From Sulfurimicrobium sp031426915 (GTDB taxonomy: Bacteria; Pseudomonadota; Gammaproteobacteria; Burkholderiales; Sulfuricellaceae): a DNA stretch of 64,000 nt. Positions 44,742 to 52,704 of this stretch are shown one piece after another. The translations under genes were made by a program, and so were the position numbers. The stretch covers positions 41,433 to 105,432 of the forward strand of contig JASJPB010000007.1 in NCBI GenBank assembly GCA_031426915.1, in the 5' to 3' direction. The notes below the pieces were generated by a model. It searched no databases, was not told the DNA's origin, and was given only the letters and a program-made list of their open reading frames with translations. Position 1 is the first letter of the stretch, and every line of letters begins with the position of its first letter.

Positions 44742-45125
44742 ATGCGCCGTCGCGCGAAAAATGCCGGCTTCACCCTGATCGAGCTGCTGGTGGTCATGGC
44801 GATCATCGCACTGCTGCTGAGCATGGCGACACCGCGCTACTTTCACAGCGTGGAGAAATCCAGGGAAGCCGTATTGCGCGAAAACCTGAATCTGACGCGC
44901 CAGGCACTGGACAAGTATTACGGCGACAACGGCAAGTATCCCGAGGCGCTGGACATGCTGGTGAGCAAGAAATATCTGCGCAGCCTGCCGCTGGACCCGA
45001 TTACCGACAGCAACACGAGCTGGATCATCGTGCCGCCGGACGTGGCGGAAAAAGGCGGGGTGTTCGACCTGCGCAGCGGTGCCACGGGCCACGCCCGGGA
45101 CGGTTCGGAATACAAGGACTGGTGA
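44742..45125 (+). CDS. Pseudopilin (GspG/H-like)
   Basis: 127 residues from ATG 44742, giving a canonical leader MRRRAKNAG-FTLIELLVVMAIIALLL. Mature helix then KSREAVLRENLNLTRQALDKY and YPEALDMLVSKKYLRSLPLDP, typical of GspG-like minor pseudopilins, ending in SEYKDW. The same frame is open back to a GTG at 44556 through the inserted repeat, which would give a 71-residue leader; the ribosome site before 44742 is weak, so coupled translation from upstream cannot be excluded. Confidence 0.88.
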   Translation: MRRRAKNAGFTLIELLVVMAIIALLLSMATPRYFHSVEKSREAVLRENLNLTRQALDKYYGDNGKYPEALDMLVSKKYLRSLPLDPITDSNTSWIIVPPDVAEKGGVFDLRSGATGHARDGSEYKDW

Positions 45126-45153
45126 GCGCAATGAGCGAGGGAGCTATCGCGGA

Positions 45154-45666
45154 ATGAAAATGCGCAGCCATCAGCAGCGCTGGTCCCGCCAGGTGGGTTT
45201 TACCTACCTTGGCCTGATGGCGCTGATTGCTATAATGGGGGTCACGCTCGCCTCTGTCGGCGAGGTCTGGTACATGGCGCTGAAACGCGAGAAGGAACAG
45301 GAACTGCTGTTTGTCGGCAACCAGTTCCGGCGCGCCCTCGATCTGTATTCCGCGTACACGCCGGGCCAGGCCAGGCGTCAGCCGCTCAGCCTGGAAGAAT
45401 TGCTGCGCGATCCGCGCTATCCGGGAACGCAGCGCTATTTGAGAAAGATTTACCCCGACCCGATTACCGGTAGTCCGGTGTGGGGACTGATCAAGGGTCC
45501 GGGAGGGGAAATTTACGGGGTGCACAGCCTGTCGGAGGACGAACCGTTGAAGCAAGGCAATTTCAGCCTGGCGGATGCGATGTTCGAAAACAGAAAGCGA
45601 TACTCGGACTGGGTGTTCATGCCCACGCCGGGGCAGCTCAAGGCGAGGCCTTTAAAACGGCTTTAA
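45154..45666 (+). CDS. Pseudopilin-like protein (atypical leader)
   Basis: 170 residues from MKMRSHQQRWSRQVG. The cleavage-like junction RQVG-FTYLGLMALIAIMGVTLA has Gly-Phe and a hydrophobic helix, but mature position 5 is Gly instead of the usual Glu, suggesting a minor pseudopilin placed at the tip. The body has KREKEQELLFVGNQFRRALDLY and YPDPITGSPVWGLI. Last gene of the secretion cluster; a regulator gene starts 38 bp later. Confidence 0.8.
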   Translation: MKMRSHQQRWSRQVGFTYLGLMALIAIMGVTLASVGEVWYMALKREKEQELLFVGNQFRRALDLYSAYTPGQARRQPLSLEELLRDPRYPGTQRYLRKIYPDPITGSPVWGLIKGPGGEIYGVHSLSEDEPLKQGNFSLADAMFENRKRYSDWVFMPTPGQLKARPLKRL

Positions 45667-45704
45667 AGATGGAGCGTGGTTTATGGGGTTTTTGGGGGTG
45701 AATC

Positions 45705-46361
45705 ATGGCTAGAAAACAGCGTATTCTGATTGTCGAAGACCATACCCTGCTCAGGGCCGGTCTGCGGGCATTGTTGACTCAGGACCCGGATATCGAGATC
45801 GTTGGTGAAGCGGACAATGGCCGTGACGCTGTTCATGCGATCGGAACGCTGGCTCCGAATCTTGTGCTGATGGACCTGTCCATGCCGGGCATGAACGGCA
45901 TCGAGGCCATACGCGATATCAAGCGGCGTTACCCGGACACCCGCGTGCTGGTGCTCACCATTCACAAGACCGATGAATACATCCACGAAAGCCTGCGCGC
46001 CGGCGCCGACGGCTATATCCTCAAGGATGCCACGCACGACGAGCTGCGCGTGGCCATCCGCAGCGTGCTGAATGGCAAGACCTACCTCAGCCCTGACATA
46101 TCGGACAAGGTGATCAACGGCTACCTGGGGGGCGGCAATTCTCCCAGTCCATCCAGCGCCTGGGACTCACTTACCCATCGTGAGCGGGAAGTGCTGAAGC
46201 TGGTGGCAGAGGGACACCCCAACAAATTCATCGCCGATTATTTCTGCCTGAGTGTCAAAACGGTCGAAAAGCATCGCTCCAACCTGATGAAAAAGCTCGA
46301 TCTGCACAATGCGTCCACGCTGACCGCCTATGCCATCGAAAAGGGGCTGGTGGCGACCTAG
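45705..46361 (+). CDS. NarL/FixJ family response regulator
   Basis: 218 residues. Receiver (about 5-122): VEDHTLLRAGLRALL, acceptor Asp in LVLMDLSMPGMNG, Thr in VLTIHKT and Lys in ILKDA. LuxR-type HTH (about 152-215): LTHREREVLKLVAEGHPN, LSVKTVEKHRSNLMKKL. A transcription regulator whose natural partner is the NarX-type kinase encoded convergently; their ends overlap by 4 bp. Confidence 0.95.
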   Translation: MARKQRILIVEDHTLLRAGLRALLTQDPDIEIVGEADNGRDAVHAIGTLAPNLVLMDLSMPGMNGIEAIRDIKRRYPDTRVLVLTIHKTDEYIHESLRAGADGYILKDATHDELRVAIRSVLNGKTYLSPDISDKVINGYLGGGNSPSPSSAWDSLTHREREVLKLVAEGHPNKFIADYFCLSVKTVEKHRSNLMKKLDLHNASTLTAYAIEKGLVAT

Positions 46362-47710
46362 GCCGGCCAGGTCGCGCTGAGCGTCACTCTTCCCGCCCGG
46401 TCGCGCCTGGCGGAGAAAACGCCGCCGGACAATATCGTGCGTTCCTGGGCTTCGGCGAAGCGCAGGTGAGGATCGGGAGCGGGGTCCACGCGGGCGGAAG
46501 GCTCGCTTGGCGAATCGCAGATTTCCAGGGTAATCGCGTTTTCCTCTTCCTCGGCCAGCAAGGCCAGCACTATCCGGTCAGTGTATGAGTGTTGCGCGAT
46601 GTTTTCGAACACCGACTCGATGATGCGGTAAATCACGATTTTCAGCGGCATGGGAATGATGTCCTCGGCCAGGGAAATCTCCCGTACCACCCGGATTGCC
46701 GGGTGCAGACGCTCATATTCCCGGCAATACCAGTTGATGGTCGGGATCAGGCCGAGATCTTCCAGGCTGGACGGCCGCAGATCGGTCGCGATGGTTCTCA
46801 CTTCCTGAATCGCGCTCTGAAGTACCGGGACGATGGAATCCAGCGATCTGGCCTTTTCATCGTCGGAAGCGATGAGCAGGCGACTGCTTTCCACGTTGGC
46901 CTTGATCGCGCTCAGCGTCTGGGCAAGCCCTTCATGCAGGTCGTTGGCGATCTTCTTCTTTTCCAGTTCCTCGCTCTTGAGCAGGCGGGTGGAGAGTATT
47001 TCCAGCGTGGCGGTGCGTTCGCGGATGGTTTGCTGCTGTGCATCGATGATATTCCTGGCGCGCCGCACCACAAGAATCAGCACGAAATACAACAGCGCCA
47101 GGATGAATTCGGCCCCGGCCAGAATGATGAACATGATGCGCTCGTTCTCCTTCACCAGCGGGCTCACGTCGGCATAGAGTTCGAAAACGCCCAGGATCGG
47201 CTCGGTCGGGGAGTTGCGCACCGGGACGTAGGTCTGCATCAGATTGTCCTCGTCGGAATTTTCCCCGTCGAAGCGGTTGAAGATGTCGCGATAAATCAGG
47301 GAACTGAGCACCTTGCCATTGATGGCTGACGCGAAGCCCGGATTTTTGCTTTGATCCTTGCCGATCTGGCCCGGCTTGGTCGAAAAGGTCACCACCCCAT
47401 GGCGGTTGTAGATCTTGACCCTGACGATCGAGGTTTCATGCATCAGGCTCGTGACGGCGCGGGCAAGTTCAGGCGACAGCTTGTGCTCCGCGAGATCCTG
47501 CCGGCCGAGACTGGCAGCCGAACCCAGGTATTCAATTACCGCAGGTTTGACGGAGTTCAGGGTCGTTTGCGCCAGGGCAAGATTGCTTCTTTCTGCAATC
47601 CCGACGATGCCCTGAATGGTTACGTGGCGGTAGAACAGGGTGAGCAGGGCTGCCGTGACAAAAATGCTGATGAAGCTTGCTATCGAATAGAAACGCAGCA
47701 ACTTGAACAT
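46358..47710 (-). CDS. NarX-type membrane histidine kinase with weak ATP site
   Basis: 450 residues: membrane helix (about 9-28), periplasmic sensor (about 30-190), second helix (about 192-214), coiled coil, HisKA_3 (NDLHEGLAQTLSAIK, His259) and a HATPase-like domain. The N box keeps Glu and Asn (RIIESVFENIAQHS), but the Asp-x-Gly box reads CDSPSEPSARV and the Gly-rich lid is poor, so kinase activity may be reduced or absent. It might act mainly as a phosphatase or need a partner. Likely signals to the LuxR-type regulator encoded on the other strand. Confidence 0.9.
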   Translation of the reverse strand: MFKLLRFYSIASFISIFVTAALLTLFYRHVTIQGIVGIAERSNLALAQTTLNSVKPAVIEYLGSAASLGRQDLAEHKLSPELARAVTSLMHETSIVRVKIYNRHGVVTFSTKPGQIGKDQSKNPGFASAINGKVLSSLIYRDIFNRFDGENSDEDNLMQTYVPVRNSPTEPILGVFELYADVSPLVKENERIMFIILAGAEFILALLYFVLILVVRRARNIIDAQQQTIRERTATLEILSTRLLKSEELEKKKIANDLHEGLAQTLSAIKANVESSRLLIASDDEKARSLDSIVPVLQSAIQEVRTIATDLRPSSLEDLGLIPTINWYCREYERLHPAIRVVREISLAEDIIPMPLKIVIYRIIESVFENIAQHSYTDRIVLALLAEEEENAITLEICDSPSEPSARVDPAPDPHLRFAEAQERTILSGGVFSARRDRAGRVTLSATWPA

Positions 47711-47863
47711 TTGTCCCCTACCGCTCCAAGCACGTAACGATTGTAGTTACTTTGCAGCAGTTTTCGTCAGGGAACAAGCCGAATTTATTTACAGTTTGAC
47801 CGTCCTCAACGGCAATGCCTTCATGCCGCTGGAGCAAGAATGCTTCTTCAGGACGGGACGGCA

Positions 47864-48232
47864 CTAATCAACGCAGCCATAGAAGACCGCGCAGCCTACG
47901 TTTCCGTTCCATCCCTCGGGGTGGTTTGAATCGATAACGCTCCTGGCCCGGGCAATCTCGTCGGGCGTTCCATGTGCCACAAGGAGCAGCCTGTCAGTTT
48001 TCAGTTCGGCCTCGTAATCAGGGATGTTCTCCCTGGGAATACAGCTGAATTGATCGCTGCCAAGTTCGCTCAGGGCGCTCACTACCGCAGCCCCTGCCAG
48101 GGACTTGTCTTCATCCTTGGCGACGATATAAAGTTTGCTCATGTCAAACCCCGTACTCTGAAGCTTCCTGACGGTGGCCTTGGCCAGGCCGTGGTTCGCA
48201 TAGGTGGCAACCAGTGAGATATTTTCTGACAT
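47864..48232 (-). CDS. Small general-stress-like protein
   Basis: 122 residues from MSENISLVATYANHGLA, placed there because GGAGG lies 8 bp upstream. An alpha/beta domain with ATVRKLQSTGFDMSKLYIVAKDED and KTDRLLLVAHGTPDEIARAR recalls the fold of heat/stress-induced 17M-type proteins. The tail GNVGCAVFYGCVD has two Cys. Function unknown; the similarity is by pattern only. It follows the next minus-strand gene by 77 bp. Confidence 0.65.
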   Translation of the reverse strand: MSENISLVATYANHGLAKATVRKLQSTGFDMSKLYIVAKDEDKSLAGAAVVSALSELGSDQFSCIPRENIPDYEAELKTDRLLLVAHGTPDEIARARSVIDSNHPEGWNGNVGCAVFYGCVD

Positions 48233-48309
48233 GATATGAACCTCCATCGCGGCAGACGCCGCTCTGCCGGAGCTGACCGGCCCAAATGAACGCGCTGAAC
48301 GGATAGTGG

Positions 48310-48726
48310 CTATGTCAGCTTGCTGGTCCAGTCATCCAGAACCACGCAAGCTTCCTTGCTCGGATCATGCGGATCGCGCAGCGCATTGATCTGGCACAGG
48401 TACTCATTGCCGTTCTTGTCGTGCAGGTTGATATATGGGCTGGGGCCGTATGGCTCGAAGGCGCTCGAATCCGCATAGATGAAATCGAATTCGCCGTTTA
48501 CGTCTACTTCAAGCTTGCCGCCATGGCTTTCCCCGTAATCGTGCCAGCGCGTATTGATGTCGGCGCCCTCGATCACGGGGGACATCCGGGCGGCCTTCTT
48601 GTCGTGCCAGGCAACCATGACCGGTTCGATGATGTAGGGATCCTTGTCGGCAACAGTGGCAGCCAGTGTGCTAGCCGTCCTGTAGTCCAAACCCATGCCC
48701 GAATAGTTGATGTGAGCTGCTTTCAT
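48310..48726 (-). CDS. Conserved hypothetical protein (possibly AF1514-like)
   Basis: 138 residues from MKAAHINYSGMGLDYRTAS; AAGGAGGTAAAA directly precedes this ATG. Soluble, with KDPYIIEPVMVAWHDKKAAR, HDYGESHGGKLEVDVNGEFD and a C-terminal EACVVLDDW. The N-terminal half resembles a small uncharacterised family seen in archaea and respiring bacteria (I associate it with AF1514); this is from memory of the pattern and may be wrong. Probably cotranscribed with the gene at 47864. Confidence 0.65.
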   Translation of the reverse strand: MKAAHINYSGMGLDYRTASTLAATVADKDPYIIEPVMVAWHDKKAARMSPVIEGADINTRWHDYGESHGGKLEVDVNGEFDFIYADSSAFEPYGPSPYINLHDKNGNEYLCQINALRDPHDPSKEACVVLDDWTSKLT

Positions 48727-49306
48727 TTTTACCTCCTTACAGTTCATTCCGCAGCGGAGTGACGCTGTATCGCATGTCGAGTGCGCGAAATTCTTCGCGT
48801 CTCATAGCCACCGGCCTCAGGCTCGCGACTTAGGGGGCGTCGCGTGAATGGCTGATGTCTATGCGCTTAATATAGCGCAATAGTCGATTAAAACAATCAG
48901 GTATTATATGTAGATTGAAATATCTGTGACGAAGTAAAGGACAGGTCCGATCCAAGGGGTTCTTTGTGCCATCCCTGTATATGCAGACTCGCGTAGCGCG
49001 TTGGCCGGTGATGCATGTGCGTATTCCGCTGAATCTGGACACTGAATCCACGCCAAAGCGGACAGTCATTCCAAGGCTGTTAACCAGTTCGAGTTGATCA
49101 GGCACCAATAAATTGATGAAGGCGTCCTTTGTTCGACCTCGCGTCGCGCGGATCGATGCGGTCCTGGCGAATTGTCCCGTCGAGGGCCAGGCAAGCCAAC
49201 ACCCGGATCACGCGATTCATGACCTTAATCCTGTTCGGGTCGCTACAAGTGATTGCCGGGATGTGAATTGGGATGGTTAGTAATTACCCGTTCCGGGTCG
49301 CGATGG
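48727..49306. other. Intergenic region
   Basis: 580 bp with no convincing gene. TGCGCT-TAATAT-AGCGCA at 48862-48879 is a perfect 6-bp dyad. A 92-codon minus-strand frame (48830-49108) lacks a ribosome site and protein-like composition. Part may be the tail of the Sia operon transcript and the promoter of 48726. Confidence 0.4.
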
Positions 49307-50050
49307 TCAGGCAAGAGTCCGGGTTACAGTCGCGATTGCATCGCACTCGACCAAGTTGCGTCCATTCCGTTTGGCTTCGTACAGCAGCTTGTCTACACGC
49401 GCATAAACTTCCTCGAATACTTCATGTTTCTTCACCGCGGTGAGACCCATGCTGACCGTAACCGAGATGCGAATTTCGCCATCGTCCATCAGCACGGCGG
49501 TTTCGATTTCCCGGAGAAGTTTGCCCGCCATGTCGAGGCATTCGGAAACAGTAGTGTCGTTCAGGAGGATGATGAACTCCTCCCCACCGAATCGACCAAG
49601 ATAATCCTTGTGCTTGATGTTTCTTTCCACGAGCTGCGCGAGCCCGCTCAGTACGTGATCACCGATGTGATGGCCGTACGTGTCGTTCACTTTCTTGAAA
49701 TGGTCGATGTCGAACAGGAGCAGCACAAAATCCCTGATCTCCAGTTGCTTGCGAACGATGTCGGTAATGGTGCCCTTGTTGAACAGGCCGGTTAAGGCGT
49801 CATGTGAAGCGGAGTATTCGAGGCTTTCCGAATATTGCGTCAGCTGATCGTTGATGTGATGCATCTTGCTGGCATGGCTGTCGTTCAGTTTGACCAGTTG
49901 CCGGGTCTGCCTGAGCAGTTTCTTGTATTGTTCCAGCAGCTCGGCTAGATGGACACGAGCGGCTTCCGCGCTCATGCATTCGTCCTGGAGAACCGCGTTG
50001 ACGTGATCAACTATCGACTGCTCTTGCTGGAACAAGGCATAGCGTGACAT
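49307..50050 (-). CDS. siaD: SiaD-type diguanylate cyclase
   Basis: 247 residues: helical/coiled N-terminus (about 1-80, HLAELLEQYKKLLRQTRQ) and GGDEF (about 83-240) with active site GGEEF at 155-159. The I-site position reads KHKD instead of RxxD, so feedback inhibition may be weak. In Pseudomonas aeruginosa SiaD is switched on by binding unphosphorylated SiaC through its N-terminal coiled region. Last of four genes in the same order as siaABCD. Confidence 0.9.
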   Translation of the reverse strand: MSRYALFQQEQSIVDHVNAVLQDECMSAEAARVHLAELLEQYKKLLRQTRQLVKLNDSHASKMHHINDQLTQYSESLEYSASHDALTGLFNKGTITDIVRKQLEIRDFVLLLFDIDHFKKVNDTYGHHIGDHVLSGLAQLVERNIKHKDYLGRFGGEEFIILLNDTTVSECLDMAGKLLREIETAVLMDDGEIRISVTVSMGLTAVKKHEVFEEVYARVDKLLYEAKRNGRNLVECDAIATVTRTLA

Positions 50051-50139
50051 TACGACCGATCCCTATTCATTGTTCGATCCAGCAGGGCGGGAATACACCA
50101 GAGGGCTGACGGGTTCATATCGTTTGCCGCCTGCCACTA

Positions 50140-50538
50140 TCAGGCAGCAGCGGCAAGGTCGACCTCGATCAACTGGAAGTCCAGGGACTTGAAGTCGTCC
50201 TGAATGCCTTCGCCGAATTCCAGAATGGTGTCGTCTTCCTCATCATGAAACCAGTTGAGAACGATACGGTTGCAGGTGGAAGCGGACTCGTTGAGCAGTT
50301 CAAACATGCTGTACAGCATCTTGGTGGCCGCGCTGTTGAAATAAGTCAATCTGAAGTTGAACTCGACCGTCTGGCCGTCAATGGATTTCAGGTAGTTCTC
50401 CAGCGCTATCAGGATGGGATGGAAAAACGCGTTGGCGTCTTCCGGATAGGCTTCGCCGCTCATGGTCAACGTGTGTTCGGAAAAGCGGAAGTCAATTGTG
50501 GGCGAGAATGAAGTGCGCGCGACATGGAGGTTTTGCAT
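50140..50538 (-). CDS. siaC: SiaC-like phospho-switch protein (DUF1987)
   Basis: 132 residues from MQNLHVARTSFSP (AAGGAATTGATC precedes). DUF1987/SiaC family: DFRFSEHTLTMSGEAYPEDA, EFNFRLTYFNSAATKML and a C-terminal acidic helix. An STAS-like antagonist phosphorylated by SiaB and dephosphorylated by SiaA in Pseudomonas; the FNSAATK segment corresponds to the phosphoacceptor loop there. When unphosphorylated it activates SiaD. It lies between siaB-like and siaD-like genes. Confidence 0.9.
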   Translation of the reverse strand: MQNLHVARTSFSPTIDFRFSEHTLTMSGEAYPEDANAFFHPILIALENYLKSIDGQTVEFNFRLTYFNSAATKMLYSMFELLNESASTCNRIVLNWFHDEEDDTILEFGEGIQDDFKSLDFQLIEVDLAAAA

Positions 50539-50550
50539 GATCAATTCCTT

Positions 50551-51108
50551 TTATACTGTTGCTTTGAGGTAAAAATAGGCGAAATCGCTTTCCTGTCCCG
50601 GCATCGCAATCAGCGAATATTCGATGGGTTCGGATGCTTCGCGGGCGACCGTCAGGAACCCCAGTCCGGCCCCCTTGCTGACGCTATCCTCTTGAGCGTG
50701 GTTGTCTTTTTTCAACTGCTCGCGATAGGCCTTTTTGATTTCGTCCAGAGTCATGGAGCGTAGCGGCTCGATCTTTTCGCGGATGCGTTCGATGTACTGT
50801 TTTTCGACCAGGTTGCCGCACACGATGTAGTACTTCTCATCCTTCCTGCCGACCGCCACGGCACCGATTTTCTCTCCCGTCGAATCGGGGGCGGTGGGTG
50901 AATAGTGCAAGGCGTTCTGCAACATTTCGATAAAACTGGAAAACAGCTTGCGCGCCTTGGGGGCGCTGGCATCCTCGTCCTCCAGCCGCCGCTTCAGCGC
51001 GTCCCCCATGGTGGCGATGACGTTCTGGGAAAGGCTTCCGTTGTAATAGAACAGCACGCCGTTGAAGTCCGCGGTATTGCAGAAGGCGCTGAATAAATCA
51101 ATTTGCAT
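50551..51108 (-). CDS. siaB: SiaB-like HATPase-fold kinase
   Basis: 185 residues (MQIDLFSAFCNTADFNG...). A GHKL/HATPase-like fold: SSFIEMLQNALHYSP carries the Asn of the N box, followed by IGAVAVGRKDEKYYIVCGN and VSKGAGLGFLTVARE as Gly-rich region. SiaB phosphorylates SiaC. Ends 12 bp before siaC and begins 29 bp after the phosphatase gene. Confidence 0.9.
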   Translation of the reverse strand: MQIDLFSAFCNTADFNGVLFYYNGSLSQNVIATMGDALKRRLEDEDASAPKARKLFSSFIEMLQNALHYSPTAPDSTGEKIGAVAVGRKDEKYYIVCGNLVEKQYIERIREKIEPLRSMTLDEIKKAYREQLKKDNHAQEDSVSKGAGLGFLTVAREASEPIEYSLIAMPGQESDFAYFYLKATV

Positions 51109-51137
51109 AGTGGGTTTCCATGGTTTTGCTGTTGGTG

Positions 51138-52421
51138 TCAGACCCTGAACCCGAGCAGGCTTACGTCGTCGCGGCGGTGCTGGCCACCCTGGTAATCATA
51201 AAACGCCCGCAGAATGATGTCTTTTTGTTCCTCCATCGGCTTGCCGCTGTGCTCGAGCAAGAGATTGCAAAAACGCTTCTTGCCAAAGGCAATGCCCTTG
51301 GCGCCCCCGATTTGGTCGATGATGCCATCCGTGGTCAGGTAGACACACGTACCCTTGGAAAGGTCGATTTCGCGATTGGTCCAGACGTAGTCCATGGGCG
51401 TGTCCACGTAGCCCACGCCTTTCTTGTCGCCATCGATGGCGCTGACTGCGCCGGCTCTTTGCTCAAGCAGAAATAGCGGCGTTTTGGCGCCGGCATAGAC
51501 CATCTTGTTCGACGCCAGGTTAATCCAAACGAATGCGGTGTCCATGCCGTCGTCGGAATGTTCCTTGGAAGCCATCTTGCTGAATCTGGAAATCTCGATC
51601 GGGACGATGTTCTGCTCGCCGATCTGGCCGAGCGCGGTTTTTACTTTGCGGTTCATGAAGGCCAGTGCCGCGGCGGGGTCATTCCGGTTATCCTCCAGCA
51701 GGACATGGTCGAGGAAAGCGGCCATGATCAGCGTCATGAACGCGCCTGGCACGCCGTGGCCGGTGCAGTCGATTAATGCGATGAAGACGCCGTCGGCGAA
51801 TTTTCTGCAGAAATAATAATCGCCGCCGACCTTGTCGCGAGGTTCCCAATGCAGGAAATAATCGCTAAGGGAGGCCGCCATGTCCTCGCGCGAGCTACGC
51901 AGGAAGGATTTCTGGATCACGCTGGCGTAGTTGATGCTCTCCGTGACCAGGCGGTTTTTCTCGGCCTGCAGGTTCGATATCACGCGCACCAGGTCCTCGC
52001 CGGTACCGATACCGAGATAATGACCATCCGCATCGGTGATGACAAAGCCATCCTTGAGGGTCTTGCCGCCGCCATCGACGACCTTGAAGCTCAGATCCTG
52101 TATGCCCAGGCCCTCTTCAACCACCAGCGGCTGTTTGTCCATGAAGGCGATGCAGCTCTTGCGGGAATAGAGTTCGCGTCTGAATGGCTTGGCCATTTCA
52201 TCCATGAAGATGTTGCGGTTGATCAATCCGATCGGCCGGTTATCCTCAACGACAGGCAGGCCAATCACTTCCGGGTGATGGGTGAGAATTTGCAGAACTT
52301 CATCGTTGGTCTGGCTCGGTAAAACCGTGGGTGAAAGATGCAGCAGGCTTCGTGCGACATATTCAGCCTCGATTTCGCTTAAGCCGGTGCGGGACGCGTT
52401 GATCTTGGATTGGTTCAGCAT
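51138..52421 (-). CDS. SiaA-like PP2C phosphatase with CBS input
   Basis: 427 residues. The N-terminal half (about 28-150) contains two CBS-like motifs (VIGLPVVEDNRPIGLINRN and a second with DGFVITDADGHYLGIG), then a coiled linker and a SpoIIE-type PP2C domain (about 190-425): EPRDKVGGDYYFCRKF, ALIDCTGHGVPGAFMT, LTTDGIIDQIGG and HRRDDVSLLGFRV carry the metal-binding Asp. It should dephosphorylate the SiaC-like protein. Unlike Pseudomonas SiaA it has no membrane helices or HAMP domain, so the input must be cytoplasmic, e.g. nucleotide binding by the CBS pair. Confidence 0.9.
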   Translation of the reverse strand: MLNQSKINASRTGLSEIEAEYVARSLLHLSPTVLPSQTNDEVLQILTHHPEVIGLPVVEDNRPIGLINRNIFMDEMAKPFRRELYSRKSCIAFMDKQPLVVEEGLGIQDLSFKVVDGGGKTLKDGFVITDADGHYLGIGTGEDLVRVISNLQAEKNRLVTESINYASVIQKSFLRSSREDMAASLSDYFLHWEPRDKVGGDYYFCRKFADGVFIALIDCTGHGVPGAFMTLIMAAFLDHVLLEDNRNDPAAALAFMNRKVKTALGQIGEQNIVPIEISRFSKMASKEHSDDGMDTAFVWINLASNKMVYAGAKTPLFLLEQRAGAVSAIDGDKKGVGYVDTPMDYVWTNREIDLSKGTCVYLTTDGIIDQIGGAKGIAFGKKRFCNLLLEHSGKPMEEQKDIILRAFYDYQGGQHRRDDVSLLGFRV

Positions 52422-52436
52422 GATGGTTTCGCCTGA

Positions 52437-52466
52437 GGCTTTCGATAATTTGGTATTTCGAAAGCC
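52437..52466 (-). promoter_or_regulatory. Dyad in the siaA-like leader
   Basis: GGCTTTCG and CGAAAGCC, perfect 8-bp arms 14 bp apart, 16 bp upstream of the phosphatase start codon. Operator or leader hairpin. Confidence 0.5.
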
Positions 52467-52589
52467 TAGGCCAACATTATTTCAGCATCTTTGCAGGAAG
52501 ATGAAGCTTCGTCGCGATTCTTCCGGTCGGGTCTGAACCACGTGACGAACAGGGGCTTGGGAACGAATAGTCCTCAGCCCGGGTGCGCC

Positions 52590-52604
52590 GGAAAAGCCTT
52601 TTCC
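52590..52604. promoter_or_regulatory. Dyad in the divergent promoter region
   Basis: GGAAAA-GCC-TTTTCC, perfect 6-bp arms, in the 283-bp gap between the divergent phosphatase and histidine-kinase genes. Confidence 0.3.
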
Positions 52605-52704
52605 GCCGGCTTCTCAATTTCCACGGCGATTGCGCCACCATAAATCTGAAACATTCCAGATGTCTAATATTATAACTCTATCGGATTCTTGAAATGGTTT
52701 GGTC

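Noticed and set aside
48830..49108. A 92-codon minus-strand frame in a 580-bp gap
   Set aside because: No ribosome site, unusual composition and no resemblance to known proteins.
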